Of a DNA stretch of 64,000 nucleotides, positions 48,327 to 60,184 are shown piece by piece. Origin of the DNA: Sphingomonas sp. S1-29. Its GTDB lineage: Bacteria; Pseudomonadota; Alphaproteobacteria; Sphingomonadales; Sphingomonadaceae. The translations under genes were made by a program, and so were the position numbers. How positions within the stretch are numbered: position 1 is the stretch's first letter; each line of letters opens with the position of its first letter. The DNA is taken from NCBI RefSeq assembly GCF_026167545.1, contig NZ_CP110678.1:1733501-1797500 (forward strand). The letters are read 5' to 3'. Below the pieces are notes generated by a model, which was not told where the DNA came from, did no database searches, and saw only the letters and a list, made by a program, of their open reading frames with translations.

Positions 48327-49175
48327 GTGCAAACCATCAGAGAATTAAGCATGCTGCGCGACACGGTCCGCGGATGGCGCGCCGCGGGCGAGCGAATCGC
48401 GTTGGTGCCGACGATGGGCGCGCTGCATGACGGGCATATGGCGCTGGTCGAGACGGCGCGGCGGCAGGCGGCGCGGGTGGTGGCGTCGATCTTCGTCAAC
48501 CCGATGCAGTTCGGTGCGGGCGAGGATCTGGCGCGCTATCCCCGGCGCGAGGCCGCCGACACGCGGATGCTCACCGCAGCAGGGGTCGATGCGCTGTGGC
48601 TGCCCGATGTCGAGACGATGTACCCGGCGGGCTTCGCGACGACGATTACGGTATCGGGGGTGAGCGAGGGGCTCGACGGCGCGGCGCGGCCGGGGCATTT
48701 CGACGGGGTGGCGACGGTGGTCGCCAAGCTGTTCCACCAGGTCGGCCCCGATGTCGCGCTGTTCGGCGAGAAGGATTTCCAGCAGCTTGCGGTGATCCGG
48801 CGGATGGCGATCGACCTCAATATGGACATCGAGATCGTCGGCGTCGGCACCCAGCGCGACGACGACGGCTTGGCGCTGTCGTCGCGCAACATCTACCTCG
48901 CTCCCGAAGAGCGGCAGGCGGCGGTGGCGCTCCCGCGCGCGCTGGGGGTGGCGGCGGCGGCGATCGAACGCGGCGGCGAGGTTGCCGCGGCGCTCGTACA
49001 GGCACGGACCACGCTCACCAATGCGGGCTTCGCGATCGACTATGTCGAGTTGGTCGATGCCGAGACATTGGGCGCGCCTTCGCCTGCCCGGCCGATGCGG
49101 CTGCTCGGCGCGGCGACGCTCGGCACCACGCGGCTGATCGACAACATCGCGGTAGCGCCGGTCGGACAAGGTTAA
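48327..49175 (+). CDS. panC: Pantothenate synthetase
   Basis: Joins pantoate and beta-alanine with ATP to make vitamin B5. It has 282 aa from a GTG at 48327 (MQTIRELSMLRDTVRGWRAA). The ATP-binding motif is VPTMGALHDGHMALV (H34, H37). FVNPMQFGAGEDLARYPR and LFGEKDFQQLAVIRRM are further signatures, and ALSSRNIYL carries the KMSKS-like Ser-Arg. Only 25 bp separate it from the divergent mipZ start. A palindrome GGTTAAC-CGC-GTTAACC overlaps the stop codon at 49170-49186. Confidence 0.96.
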   Translation: MQTIRELSMLRDTVRGWRAAGERIALVPTMGALHDGHMALVETARRQAARVVASIFVNPMQFGAGEDLARYPRREAADTRMLTAAGVDALWLPDVETMYPAGFATTITVSGVSEGLDGAARPGHFDGVATVVAKLFHQVGPDVALFGEKDFQQLAVIRRMAIDLNMDIEIVGVGTQRDDDGLALSSRNIYLAPEERQAAVALPRALGVAAAAIERGGEVAAALVQARTTLTNAGFAIDYVELVDAETLGAPSPARPMRLLGAATLGTTRLIDNIAVAPVGQG

Positions 49176-49256
49176 CCGCGTTAACCAATTGTTGAAAACC
49201 TTTGGGCAAATCTCCCGTCGTGCCCGATGCGGCACGACAAACGGGGGTTTGGGGAC

Positions 49257-49550
49257 ATGGGCAGCCAGAAGAATGCACGCTTCATCGTAGAACGCCGGCT
49301 GGTCGAGGCCGCGCGCGGCGACATCGACGCCTGCTACGAACTGGGGGTCATCTACGCCAGCGGCGCACAGGGCGCGGCGGTCGACCTGATCGAGGCGCAT
49401 AAATGGTTCAACCTGGCGGCGCAGTCGGGGAGCGAGGAAGCACAAATGTGCCGCGCCGAAATCGCCGGCGAGATGACCGCGCGCGAGATCGCCACCGCGC
49501 AAAAGGCGGCGCGTGCATGGCGGGCAGGAACGATGGCGCAAGCCGCCTGA
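49257..49550 (+). CDS. Small Sel1-repeat protein
   Basis: A 97-aa protein. The ATG at 49257 follows a GGGGAC site. The core [41 protein letters not shown] is a single Sel1/TPR-like unit with the typical A-x-K-W-F-x-x-A-A-x-x-G pattern. No signal peptide is seen. Such single-unit proteins probably act in protein-protein contacts; the partner is unknown. It is followed by clpB after 64 bp. Confidence 0.78.
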   Translation: MGSQKNARFIVERRLVEAARGDIDACYELGVIYASGAQGAAVDLIEAHKWFNLAAQSGSEEAQMCRAEIAGEMTAREIATAQKAARAWRAGTMAQAA

Positions 49551-49559
49551 TCGAGGGTG

Positions 49560-49588
49560 CTTGTGTTGCAATCGGGCAACACTATGTT
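49560..49588 (+). promoter_or_regulatory. Candidate heat-shock (RpoH-type) promoter of clpB
   Basis: CTTG at 49560-49563 and CTATGTT at 49582-49588 are separated by 18 bp. This resembles alphaproteobacterial sigma-32 promoters (CTTG, then CNTATNT), and clpB is a standard RpoH target. The match is short and could be chance. Confidence 0.35.
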
Positions 49589-49614
49589 CGCTTCATCAAC
49601 ATTGGGTGGCGAAC

Positions 49615-52190
<2,576 letters not shown>

Positions 52191-52194
<4 letters not shown>

Positions 52195-53624
52195 CCGCCG
52201 GGCGCCCCGCCCGTCTCGGCATAGGCTTGGGCGAAGGGTGCGAGCTGGCGTGCAACGTGCTGCGCACTACCGATGCCGGTGCGGTTGATCGGCTGGCGCA
52301 CCTGGAAGAAGCTCGCGCTGGTGACCGCGCGGCGCGTCTGGTGCGGGGTAAGCATCGCCGGCTCGAACGGCAGCGCGCAATGCGCGGCGATCCGTGCGAT
52401 CGTCGCGGCGGGCTCGGCGACCAGGGCGGCGTAGGACACACGCAGGAACCGATCGCCCAGCACCGCCTGCCAATGATCGGCAAGGCGATGTTCGAGCGCG
52501 AGGTGATGCGCCATATCCTCGAGCGCGAAGCTCCAATCGGCGCCGCGTGCGAACCATGTACGATAGTTCGACCACGCGACGTCGAGCGGGTCGCGGTCGA
52601 GCCAGATCATCGGTGCGTCGGGGAAGATCGCGGCATAGACCCCCGCCATCCGCCCCAGGTTGAGCGACTTGTCGACGAGACATGGCCCGCCGAACCGCTG
52701 TTCGGCGAGTCGTTGGTACAACCGCTCGACATCGGCCAGCCCCCCCTTGCGGTCGCGATATGCCGCAAGCGCACGCCCGTCGCGCCCACCGATTTCGCTG
52801 GTGACGATCCGCCCGAAGCTCGTTTCGCCGCCGCCCGACACCGCCGAATGGCTGGCGAGAATCTGTTCGACCAGCGTCGTCCCCGAACGCGGTGCGCCGC
52901 TGACGAAGATCGGCCGGATGCCGCTCGATGATGCCGAGCGCAGCGATGCCAGCTGGCCTGCATCCATCGCCATCAGCGCTGCGGCTTCGTCGGCGTCACC
53001 CTGGCGGTCATAGGGGCGCCCGGGGCGCGCCAGCGAAGCGCCCTGGTCGATCGCGGCAAAGGCTGCGTCGTGGTCGCCGAGCCGCTCGAGCAAGGTGCCG
53101 CAGGCATAATGGAGCGGCGCCTGTTCGGCGGGGGCCAGCGGGGTTCGCTCGATCACCCGGCGCAGCTGCTCGAGCAGGTGGCGATCGTCCGACGGCGGCA
53201 ATGCGGCGAGCGAAAACCACGAAGGACCCGCCCGCGGCTCGAGCGCGACCGCGGCGGAAAATCTGGCGCGCGCAGTTTCGAAATCGCCGAGTTGCAGCGC
53301 GCATACGCCGGCAAAATGCTCGATCGCGGGGCCAAAGCCTGCGCCTGCCAGCGGTCCGATGGCCTGCAGCGCCCGGTGCGGTTGCCCAGCTTCGAGCAGC
53401 GTGGTGGCAAGTGCCATAATGTCGGCAGGATCGCCGCGTTGGCTCACCCCGGCGCGCGCAGCCCGCTCGGCAAGCGCCAGCTCGCCGTTGAACGTCAGCG
53501 CCCGCACGATTCCCGACCAGAGGCCGCCCAGCCGTGCGCTCTGCGCCAACAAAGCCGCGGCGGCGCGGTTGACGCCCTCGCGGTCCGATCGGACGATCGC
53601 TGTCTTGAAGTCTTCGATGCTCAC
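52191..53624 (-). CDS. TPR-containing sulfotransferase
   Basis: A 477-aa protein. Residues 1-215 are TPR-like helical repeats ([39 protein letters not shown]). The C-terminal half is a Sulfotransfer_3 domain with the PAPS 5'-phosphosulfate loop [16 protein letters not shown] (about 241-256) and a 3'-phosphate region at [20 protein letters not shown]. It would transfer sulfate from PAPS to a hydroxyl on a protein, sugar or lipid. Such TPR-sulfotransferases commonly accompany TonB-dependent receptors in sphingomonads and other Proteobacteria, and a receptor gene lies 69 bp upstream. Its substrate is unknown; the domain resembles tyrosylprotein sulfotransferases. Confidence 0.88.
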
Positions 53625-53641
53625 AATCGTCGTTCAATCAC

Positions 53642-53670
53642 AAAAAAGGGGGCGGATCGCTCCGCCCCCT
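53642..53670 (-). terminator. Rho-independent terminator after TonB receptor 1
   Basis: The inverted repeat GGGGGCGGA-TCGC-TCCGCCCCC lies just after the receptor stop; on the minus strand it is followed by TTTTTT. It lies between the receptor and the sulfotransferase start, so full co-transcription of the two would need readthrough. Confidence 0.85.
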
Positions 53671-53693
53671 CCCTTAGTCAGTCGATCGGCGAC

Positions 53694-56600
53694 TTAGAAG
53701 CCGACGGCGAGCTGGAAGCGCACCGAACGCGGTGCCTGATACTGTACGACCTGACCGTACGAGGGGTTCGGGTTGCCGTTGGTCAGCGTGCCGTTCTCGT
53801 TGAAGTCGAGCTTTGCGGTTTCGTTGAACAGGTTGAACACCGACATGCGAAGCGTAGCGTTCGCCAGGCTGTCGGGCAGAATGACCGACACGTCGATATT
53901 GGTGTTGGTCAGCCAGTCCGAGTTGAACTGCGAACCACGCGGGACCAGTTCGCGATCCTGGCCAGGCGCGATATCGTTGGTGCCCGTGATCACCCCGCCC
54001 TCGGCGTTGAGATAGCAGAACCGCGCCGCATCGCCATAGGCGTAGCCATAGTCGGAATTGACGCCGGCATTGATGAGGGCAGGCGACGACACGCTGTTGG
54101 CGGTACGACCATTGCAGCCGAACTTGCGCGGCGAGGTCGCCACGAAATTGCCGCCGATGTTCAGCCAATCAAACACCTGGTAGCTGCCGAACAGCTTGAA
54201 CGAGTGGTTACGATCGTTCGGCAACGGGCCGTTGGCCCCCAATGCAAGGCTGGGGAAGTCGAAGTCGGTGGTCAGGCCCGAATCGGTCTGGCCATTGTCG
54301 GACTTCACGCCGCCCTCGATGTTCCCCTCGTTCTGCGAATAGGTGTACGAACCCTGCAGGCTCCACACGCCGTCGAACTCGCGCTCGAATTCGAAGGTTA
54401 CCGCCTTGTAGGTGCGCTCGGCCTTCGGATAGCCCAGCTGGTCAGGGGTCAGGGTGATCGTCTCGCGGTCGGTACGACCCGGCAGCGGATCGGTCAGGCG
54501 GATGGTGACATCGTTGCCCGGGTTGAACAGTGCGTACTGGTGCGCACCGTACCAGATGTCCTGGCAGCCCGAGATGCCCTGCTCTGCGCAATAGGCGTTG
54601 ATGCCCGCGTCGATCGCGGCGTCCTCGAGCGATGCGTTGAGCGAGCGATACACGCCAAAGACGCCGACGCGAAGGCGACGGCCCACGCGACGCTCGATGC
54701 CCACGACATACTCATCAACCGACTGGTTTTCCAGGTTCTGCGCGACGATCGAATCGGTGGGCGACACCGTACCGTCGTTGCGGAACTGGCAGCTCAACCC
54801 GCCGCCATCGGGGCAAGCCACGCCACCCGGGAACTGGATCGCCGCGCCGAGGTTCGGCGTCCCGTCAGGATTGACGCTGTTCAGCAGGAAGTACGAGTCA
54901 TAATCGAGCTCCGCGCCGCCCAGCCGGATGTTGGTGTTGACCGCGATCGGCAGATAGTAGCGGCTGAACGTACCGTACACCTTGGTGCGGCCATCGCCGA
55001 ACGGATCGGCGGTGAAGCCCAGCCGCGGCTGCCAATTGTCGCCCGAATTGTAGAACTCGTCGCCATCGAGATTTTCGTTGGTGAAGCGATCGTTGCGCAG
55101 GCCCAGGTTGAGCGTCAGCCGGTTCGAGAACAGCTGCCAGCTATCCTGAATGTAGAACGCCTCGTTCGTGCTGTTGAAGATGCCGCCGCCGACGAACGTC
55201 CGCGCTTCGACATATTGCGTCCCCGGGGCTACGCCCAGCGGATCGTTCGGCTGTGCCGTCAGATAGGTATAGGCGACATTGCCGGTGTAGCTCGAGCTGG
55301 CATTGCTGGTCAGGTTCTCGCGATCATAGCCCGCACGGAAGTGATGGTCGCCCAGCAGGCTGACATACACATCGACGTCGCCGCGATAGAATTCGCGCTC
55401 GTCCTTGTTCGCTTCGATGAACTGGTTGGGGTTACCGATGCTGATCGACGTTCCGCTGCGCGCATCGAAGATGCCAGGATAGTCGGGGCGCGAAGACTGG
55501 GTCGTGTTCTGGTTGCGATACTTGCCATAGGCGCCCGACACCGTCAGCCAATCGGTGAACTGCCCGGTATAGCGACCAATGAAGTTCTCACCGCCGGTGA
55601 ACTGATCGATCGAATCGTCAAAGCCGGGCACGATGTTGTTCACTGGATCGTAAGGATCCGAGCCGGCGTTGCCGAACGTCACGACCCGTTCGGTCTGGGT
55701 GGTGTTGAAATAGGTGAACTCGACGCGATGACCGTCGGTGATGATGCCGTCGATCTTACCGCCATAGAAAGGCGAGTTGGTGGTGGTCCGCTGCGCGATC
55801 GTGCCGTTGATCTGCTGCAGGTCGCCAGTCTGGGTGTTGAAAATCGGCGCCGTTCCTGCCGCGAACTGATCGACCGAACGCGCATTGTACAGACCGTAGA
55901 AGAACAGGCGGTCCTTGATGATCGGCCCCGACAGCTGGAAGATCGTATCACGCCGCTCAAACCGGTCGGCATCATTGTCGGCGGTGACGGTGTTGGGCGA
56001 GTCCGAACGCAGGTCGTCGGGCTCCCAGTTGAAGGTCACGCTACCGTGAAATTCGTTCGAACCCGACTTCGTGGTCGCGTTGACGAAACCGCCGGTCGCG
56101 CGGCCATATTCGGCTGCCTGACCACCGACCTTGGTCTCGATGGTTTCGTAAAAATCGAACGGCACCGGCACCGACCCAAGGCCCTGGCGGAATTCGGTGA
56201 TGTTAAGGCCGTTCAGGAAGAAGGCATTTTCCGAAACCGACGACCCGGCAATCGACGACTGGCTGCCGAAGGTCGTGTCGCCGACGGTGGTCCCGGGGGC
56301 GAGTTGGATGATCGAGTTCAAGTCACGTCCCACCGGAACGCGGGTCGCGAGCTCGCCGACATTGATGACAGCGCCGACCGTGGTGCGGTCGAAGTCGGCT
56401 ACCTGCACGCGGCTGCCGGTGACGACGATCTCGCCGCCCGCGTCGGCCGTCGCGGTCGTTTCAGCCGCGCCCGCATCGACCAGTTGGAAGGTGTTGCCCG
56501 ACTGGTTCTGCGTCAGCCGGACGCCCGCCTCACGATAGGTCGCGTAATTGGGCGCAGTAATCTCGAACGTGTAGGTGCCGATCGGCAGGCTGGGGATGCG

Positions 56601-56858
56601 ATAGGCGCCATCGGCCGCGGTCGTCGCGGTGCGCGAAAAGCCCTGGTCGTCCGACGTCACGGTGACCGTCGCACCCTGTACCGGCGCGCCCGCCGCGGTG
56701 GTGACGCGGCCGGTTGCGGCGACGTTGTTGAAATCCTGTGCGGCAGCCGGCGCAGCGAACATCGCCGAAGCCGAAATGCCAGCGCCAATCAGCGCAAGCG
56801 CCTGCAATGCCGCACCGCCCCTAAACCGATTCCGCGAGGCGGAGAAAGATTTCATCAT
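53694..56858 (-). CDS. TonB-dependent receptor, Oar-like with carboxypeptidase-regulatory domain
   Basis: A 1054-aa outer-membrane receptor. It has a long signal peptide (about 1-40, ending AAPAAAQ), then a carboxypeptidase regulatory-like beta-sandwich (about 45-125; GAPVQGATVTVTSDDQGFSR), a plug domain (about 145-260; EIVVTGSRVQVADFDRTTVG) and a beta-barrel ending in the C-terminal aromatic SVRFQLAVGF. GGGGAC precedes the ATG. The regulatory-like N-domain marks the Oar/OmpA-related receptor group. Ligand unknown: siderophore, glycan or peptide all fit. It sits between the TPR-sulfotransferase and the Asp/Asn hydroxylase on the same strand. Confidence 0.93.
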   Translation of the reverse strand: MMKSFSASRNRFRGGAALQALALIGAGISASAMFAAPAAAQDFNNVAATGRVTTAAGAPVQGATVTVTSDDQGFSRTATTAADGAYRIPSLPIGTYTFEITAPNYATYREAGVRLTQNQSGNTFQLVDAGAAETTATADAGGEIVVTGSRVQVADFDRTTVGAVINVGELATRVPVGRDLNSIIQLAPGTTVGDTTFGSQSSIAGSSVSENAFFLNGLNITEFRQGLGSVPVPFDFYETIETKVGGQAAEYGRATGGFVNATTKSGSNEFHGSVTFNWEPDDLRSDSPNTVTADNDADRFERRDTIFQLSGPIIKDRLFFYGLYNARSVDQFAAGTAPIFNTQTGDLQQINGTIAQRTTTNSPFYGGKIDGIITDGHRVEFTYFNTTQTERVVTFGNAGSDPYDPVNNIVPGFDDSIDQFTGGENFIGRYTGQFTDWLTVSGAYGKYRNQNTTQSSRPDYPGIFDARSGTSISIGNPNQFIEANKDEREFYRGDVDVYVSLLGDHHFRAGYDRENLTSNASSSYTGNVAYTYLTAQPNDPLGVAPGTQYVEARTFVGGGIFNSTNEAFYIQDSWQLFSNRLTLNLGLRNDRFTNENLDGDEFYNSGDNWQPRLGFTADPFGDGRTKVYGTFSRYYLPIAVNTNIRLGGAELDYDSYFLLNSVNPDGTPNLGAAIQFPGGVACPDGGGLSCQFRNDGTVSPTDSIVAQNLENQSVDEYVVGIERRVGRRLRVGVFGVYRSLNASLEDAAIDAGINAYCAEQGISGCQDIWYGAHQYALFNPGNDVTIRLTDPLPGRTDRETITLTPDQLGYPKAERTYKAVTFEFEREFDGVWSLQGSYTYSQNEGNIEGGVKSDNGQTDSGLTTDFDFPSLALGANGPLPNDRNHSFKLFGSYQVFDWLNIGGNFVATSPRKFGCNGRTANSVSSPALINAGVNSDYGYAYGDAARFCYLNAEGGVITGTNDIAPGQDRELVPRGSQFNSDWLTNTNIDVSVILPDSLANATLRMSVFNLFNETAKLDFNENGTLTNGNPNPSYGQVVQYQAPRSVRFQLAVGF

Positions 56859-57295
56859 GTTTCAAAGTCCCCTGAGACTTCGGCAGCGACGCCGCCGATG
56901 AGAGTGGATCCGCCCGCGCATCGTCGGGTGCGTGCGGCATCGCCGGGTGCTGGGGGGTGGGGCGCGGCGTGTAAAGCGACCAAGGCAAATGTAAGACATT
57001 TTGCAGCCGGCGCTGTAACTTCGTTGCAACACCAGTGACTTATGATGGTAAAGCGCGCGAAATCATGTTGCGTCAACATAGGCGTTGAGTGATTGTTTCG
57101 AATATGGAGCACGCGGCGCCTTCGAAAGCAGCGGAACCCCCATCCAGCCAATCCGGACTGTGGACTTATGCTTGAGACTCGATCTAGCTCGCAAAAAGCG
57201 CTGCAGCGGCACTCGATCTAATGCCCTCTGGAATGGTTCGGACTGGCTAGGGCACGCGCCCGTTACGGCGTATCGATGCCGCCGGCCTTGCGCGG
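56859..57295. promoter_or_regulatory. Upstream region of TonB receptor 1 (437 bp)
   Basis: No gene is apparent. The region must carry the receptor promoter and a long leader. It is less GC-rich than its surroundings near 57000-57180. It contains a perfect palindrome at 57065-57079 and GTTGCAAC at 57023-57030. These could be operator sites, but no cognate regulator gene lies nearby. Confidence 0.45.
57065..57079. promoter_or_regulatory. Palindromic candidate operator
   Basis: The perfect inverted repeat ATGTTG-CGT-CAACAT lies 207 bp upstream of the receptor start. It resembles a dimeric repressor site in size, and shares the TTGC/GCAA theme with GTTGCAAC at 57023-57030. Function unproven. Confidence 0.3.
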
Positions 57296-58603
57296 TCAGT
57301 CGTGCACCGCGCCCAGCATTCCCGGATCGAAGCCGCTGGCATCGGCTACCTCGAAATAGCGTCTCAGCAGCGCGCGCTCTTGGGTGGTGATATAGGGGTT
57401 CCAGACGTCGAAGATCAGCACCACGCGCGGTTGGTCGCTATCGTTCCATGCCTCGTGCTCGATCGTGTCATCGAACACGAACGCTTCGCCCTCCCGCCAT
57501 TGCCGTGTCTCGCCGCCGACGCGAAAGCCGCAGCCCTCGGGCACGATCAGCGGCAGATGGACGATCGCGCGCGCGTTGCTGACCCCGCTATGCGCCGGCA
57601 GCCGGGTGCGTGGCTTGAGGATCGAGAAGAAGGCGGTCGGCGCCCGGCGCGGCATGTCTGCCATCGGCAGCTTCTCGAGCGCGCGCGCGGTATCGGGACA
57701 GCGTCGGCAGGCGTCGTCATCGCGCCGGCCGAAGCGCCAAAGATAGAACACGCTCCAGTCGAGCGAGCGGTCGAGCGGGGTCCATTTGGTGGTCGGCGCG
57801 CCCGCGCCCATCGAGACATAGGGGACGATGCCCTCTGCACCCTGGTCGAGCAGCGAGAGCGCCTCGCGGCGGATGTCGTCGAACGCCGCCTCGATCGCGG
57901 GCAGCCAATCGAAATGCTCGCGGTCGAAAAATTCGTCGGCGGGGAGGAAGGGGAAATGCAGCCCATGGCATTCATTGGCGTAGATGCGGCGGCGGCCGAG
58001 CATCTTGTCGACACAGGCATCGAACCGGCGCAGTTCCCGGCGACCGGCGGTCGCGCGGATGTCGGTCAGGCCGCCTTCGACCAGATCGGCGAAGCGCTGG
58101 GCATTGGCTTCGACATAGGAGCGCGCATGATCGAGCACCGCGGCGAATTGCGGGGCGGGGTCGGCGATGCCCTGTGCCAGTTGCAGCAACGCCGACCAGC
58201 GGAAGGTGGCCAGCGCATACTCACCGCGGCGCTCGTGAAGTTCGGCGAGCCGGACGATACCGCCGATATGCCGCTGGTCGAGGTCGAGCACACGGTGCAG
58301 CGCGTCGCGCTCGCCGCCGGGGTCGCCCTTGCGCCGACGCGCGGTGGCGACGTTCATCCATAGTTCGGGCGCCGAGGGATCGCCCTGCGTCGCCGCGATG
58401 AAGTGGCGCTCGGCAATGTCCAATTGGTCGGTATCGAGCGCGAACATCCCCAGCGCGTTGTTGGCGATCGGGTGTAGGGCAGCACGATCGAGCACCTGGC
58501 GGAACATCGCCATAGCTCCCGCAGCGTCGCGCCTCGAAAGCATCGCTTGTGCCGCCCGCAATTGTTCCTCGATCGTCGGAGACGCTTGGTTCAATGGCCG
58601 CAC
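57296..58603 (-). CDS. TPR-containing aspartyl/asparaginyl beta-hydroxylase
   Basis: A 435-aa protein. Residues 1-170 are TPR-like (MLSRRDAAGAMAMFRQVLDR, HPIANNALGMFALDTDQLD). The C-terminal half is an Asp_Arg_Hydrox 2OG-Fe(II) domain: H338 in PAHSGVSNARAIVHLPL, H383 in DDTIEHEAW and R393 in QPRVVLIFDVWNP. The spacing (45 and 10 residues) nearly equals that of human AspH (H679, H725, R735). It would hydroxylate Asp or Asn side chains of a protein, or an unknown substrate. The start is a GTG at 58603. Its layout of TPR plus modifying domain mirrors the sulfotransferase at 52191, with the receptor between them. Confidence 0.88.
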   Translation of the reverse strand: MRPLNQASPTIEEQLRAAQAMLSRRDAAGAMAMFRQVLDRAALHPIANNALGMFALDTDQLDIAERHFIAATQGDPSAPELWMNVATARRRKGDPGGERDALHRVLDLDQRHIGGIVRLAELHERRGEYALATFRWSALLQLAQGIADPAPQFAAVLDHARSYVEANAQRFADLVEGGLTDIRATAGRRELRRFDACVDKMLGRRRIYANECHGLHFPFLPADEFFDREHFDWLPAIEAAFDDIRREALSLLDQGAEGIVPYVSMGAGAPTTKWTPLDRSLDWSVFYLWRFGRRDDDACRRCPDTARALEKLPMADMPRRAPTAFFSILKPRTRLPAHSGVSNARAIVHLPLIVPEGCGFRVGGETRQWREGEAFVFDDTIEHEAWNDSDQPRVVLIFDVWNPYITTQERALLRRYFEVADASGFDPGMLGAVHD

Positions 58604-58700
58604 TTTGTCAGTTAGAGGAAAACGTCTTGGTCACGCCGACCGGATCATCGCCAGCTACAAAGGTGGCGGTCTCGTGGACTTAAGCTCGGCGCAATCGGCG

Positions 58701-58952
58701 TCAATTGCCAAGCGCCGGCAACCCGCCATTGCGACCGACGATGTCCTGCCCGTTTTCCCGCGCAGCGCTGGCGATCCGATCCCATTCGGCGCGCGTGCGG
58801 CATTCCTTGCGGCGACTGACCAACGATCCTGTCTCCGCCGTCTTTTTGCAGATACGCTTTTCGCTGGCCGCGGTCGGCGCAGGCGCGGGGTCGCTCGCCT
58901 GCGCGGGTGAAAATACAACCATAGCAATCGCCAAATACACCGACATCATCAT
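58701..58952 (-). CDS. Small secreted protein with conserved Cys pair
   Basis: An 83-aa protein with a signal peptide (MSVYLAIAMVVFSPAQAS) and a mature region KRICKKTAETGSLVSRRKEC followed by RTRAEWDRIAS. The Cys-x(n)-TGS-x(n)-R-x-C-x(n)-EW pattern occurs in many small sphingomonad periplasmic proteins. AGGGA precedes the ATG triplet; the third ATG (58946) has the best spacing. Function unknown. It lies on the same strand as, and upstream of, the hydroxylase, with a 97-bp gap. Confidence 0.72.
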   Translation of the reverse strand: MMMSVYLAIAMVVFSPAQASDPAPAPTAASEKRICKKTAETGSLVSRRKECRTRAEWDRIASAARENGQDIVGRNGGLPALGN

Positions 58953-59063
58953 GTTCCCTGTGGCTTCGCCCGGACAGCAAGAAACCACAGGTTGAAAGAT
59001 TTGCAAAGGACGCAGTCGCCGGGTCGCTTGCGGGCGCGGACGCGCCTGTGGCAACCCCGATCC

Positions 59064-60089
59064 ATGGACCCCAACGATACAGCTGCCATCGTCGGCAATC
59101 CGGACTGGTTTGCCCATCGTTATGACCCGGTGAGCGACGCGTTCCATTTCATTCGCGCTCCGCGGACTGAACGCGCGCGCGCGGTCTTCCTCATCGACGA
59201 ATATCTTCCCGGTGCCGGGCAGCCAAAGCCGGTCGGTCGAACGACCGTCGTCGCGGCAGCAGCCTCGTCCTCACCGCGTGCGGGCTTTTTGTTTCATTCG
59301 GCGTTTTGCTGCTCGACCTTGCTCGCCAATGCGTTCGAGCTGCCGGGCACCGCAATGACGCTGAAGGAGCCGGTAGTGCTCAACGACCTGATCGGCTGGC
59401 GCCGGCGCGGGGCGCCCCCACGCGACTTGGCCGAGCGGCTCGACCATGCGCTGCTGGCGCTGGGGGCGAACGTGCCTGCGGGTGAGGCATTGCTGATCAA
59501 ACCGTCGAACGTCGTGAACGCGCTGGCACCCGCGATGCTGGCGCTGCGGGCGGGGTCGCGCGCGCTGCTGCTGCATGCGCCGCTGCCGACCTTCGTCGCG
59601 TCGATCGCATCGAAAGGGATGTGGGGGCGGCTATGGGTGCGCGATTTGTGGGCCAAGCTCGACGCCGATGGGATGTGTGCGCTCGGCTTCGAGCCGGGCG
59701 ATGCGATGAAGCAGACCGACTTGCAGATCGCGGCAATGGGGTGGCTGGCGCAGCATCGGTTGTTCGCGGGGATGGTGGCGCGCTTCCCTGGGCGGGTGGC
59801 GACGCTCGATAGCGCCGCGCTGCTCGCCGACCCGCCGCGGACCGTCACGGCGGTGGCCGACTTCTTCGCGCTTGGGCTCGACGACGCAGCCTTGGCGGCG
59901 ATCGCCGGCGGCAAGGCGTTTTCGCGCAACGCCAAATCGGGCGAGGCGTTTGGCGTGCGCGAGCGCGAGGCGCTGCATGCCGGCGCAATCGACGCCAATC
60001 GTGACGAGATCGAGAAGGTGGTCGCGTGGACCAGGGCAGTCGCCGACAGCAACGGCATCGCGCTGGAGCTACCAGCAGCGTTGTTCTGA
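59064..60089 (+). CDS. Sulfotransferase-like protein with a degenerate nucleotide loop
   Basis: A 341-aa cytosolic protein. The segment GFLFHSAFCCSTLLANAFEL (about 74-93) has the position and shape of a sulfotransferase 5'-phosphosulfate loop, but the usual R-S-G-T-T is replaced by F-C-C-S-T. The rest (LRAGSRALLLHAPLPTFVAS and the C-terminal helical region) fits the fold loosely. I place it in the sulfotransferase superfamily with moderate certainty. The ATG at 59064 lacks a clear ribosome-binding site, and a TTG at 58992 extends it by 24 residues. It is convergent with TonB receptor 2. Confidence 0.68.
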   Translation: MDPNDTAAIVGNPDWFAHRYDPVSDAFHFIRAPRTERARAVFLIDEYLPGAGQPKPVGRTTVVAAAASSSPRAGFLFHSAFCCSTLLANAFELPGTAMTLKEPVVLNDLIGWRRRGAPPRDLAERLDHALLALGANVPAGEALLIKPSNVVNALAPAMLALRAGSRALLLHAPLPTFVASIASKGMWGRLWVRDLWAKLDADGMCALGFEPGDAMKQTDLQIAAMGWLAQHRLFAGMVARFPGRVATLDSAALLADPPRTVTAVADFFALGLDDAALAAIAGGKAFSRNAKSGEAFGVREREALHAGAIDANRDEIEKVVAWTRAVADSNGIALELPAALF

Positions 60090-60131
60090 CGCCCCACGCC
60101 TATCCCGCCGCCAGCGCCAATCAAAACGCAA

Positions 60132-60165
60132 AAAGGGCGGCCCCATCGGGACCGCCCTTCTTTGC
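60132..60165. terminator. Bidirectional terminator between convergent genes
   Basis: AAGGGCGG-C-CCC / GGG-A-CCGCCCTT forms a strong stem. It is followed by TTCTTTGC on the plus strand and, read from the other side, by a T-rich tract (TTTTTGCGTTTT). It serves the sulfotransferase-like gene and TonB receptor 2. Confidence 0.8.
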
Positions 60166-60184
60166 ATTAGCGTCGATCCGAAGA

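Noticed and set aside
49170..49186. GGTTAAC-CGC-GTTAACC palindrome at the panC stop considered as a terminator
   Set aside because: The 7-bp AT-rich stem is weak and has no T-tract; it is noted only as a curiosity.
53070..57038. A 1322-codon open frame on the plus strand
   Set aside because: It is antisense to the TonB receptor and sulfotransferase genes, has no domain and contains the Arg/Val/Gly bias typical of the reverse frame of high-GC genes.
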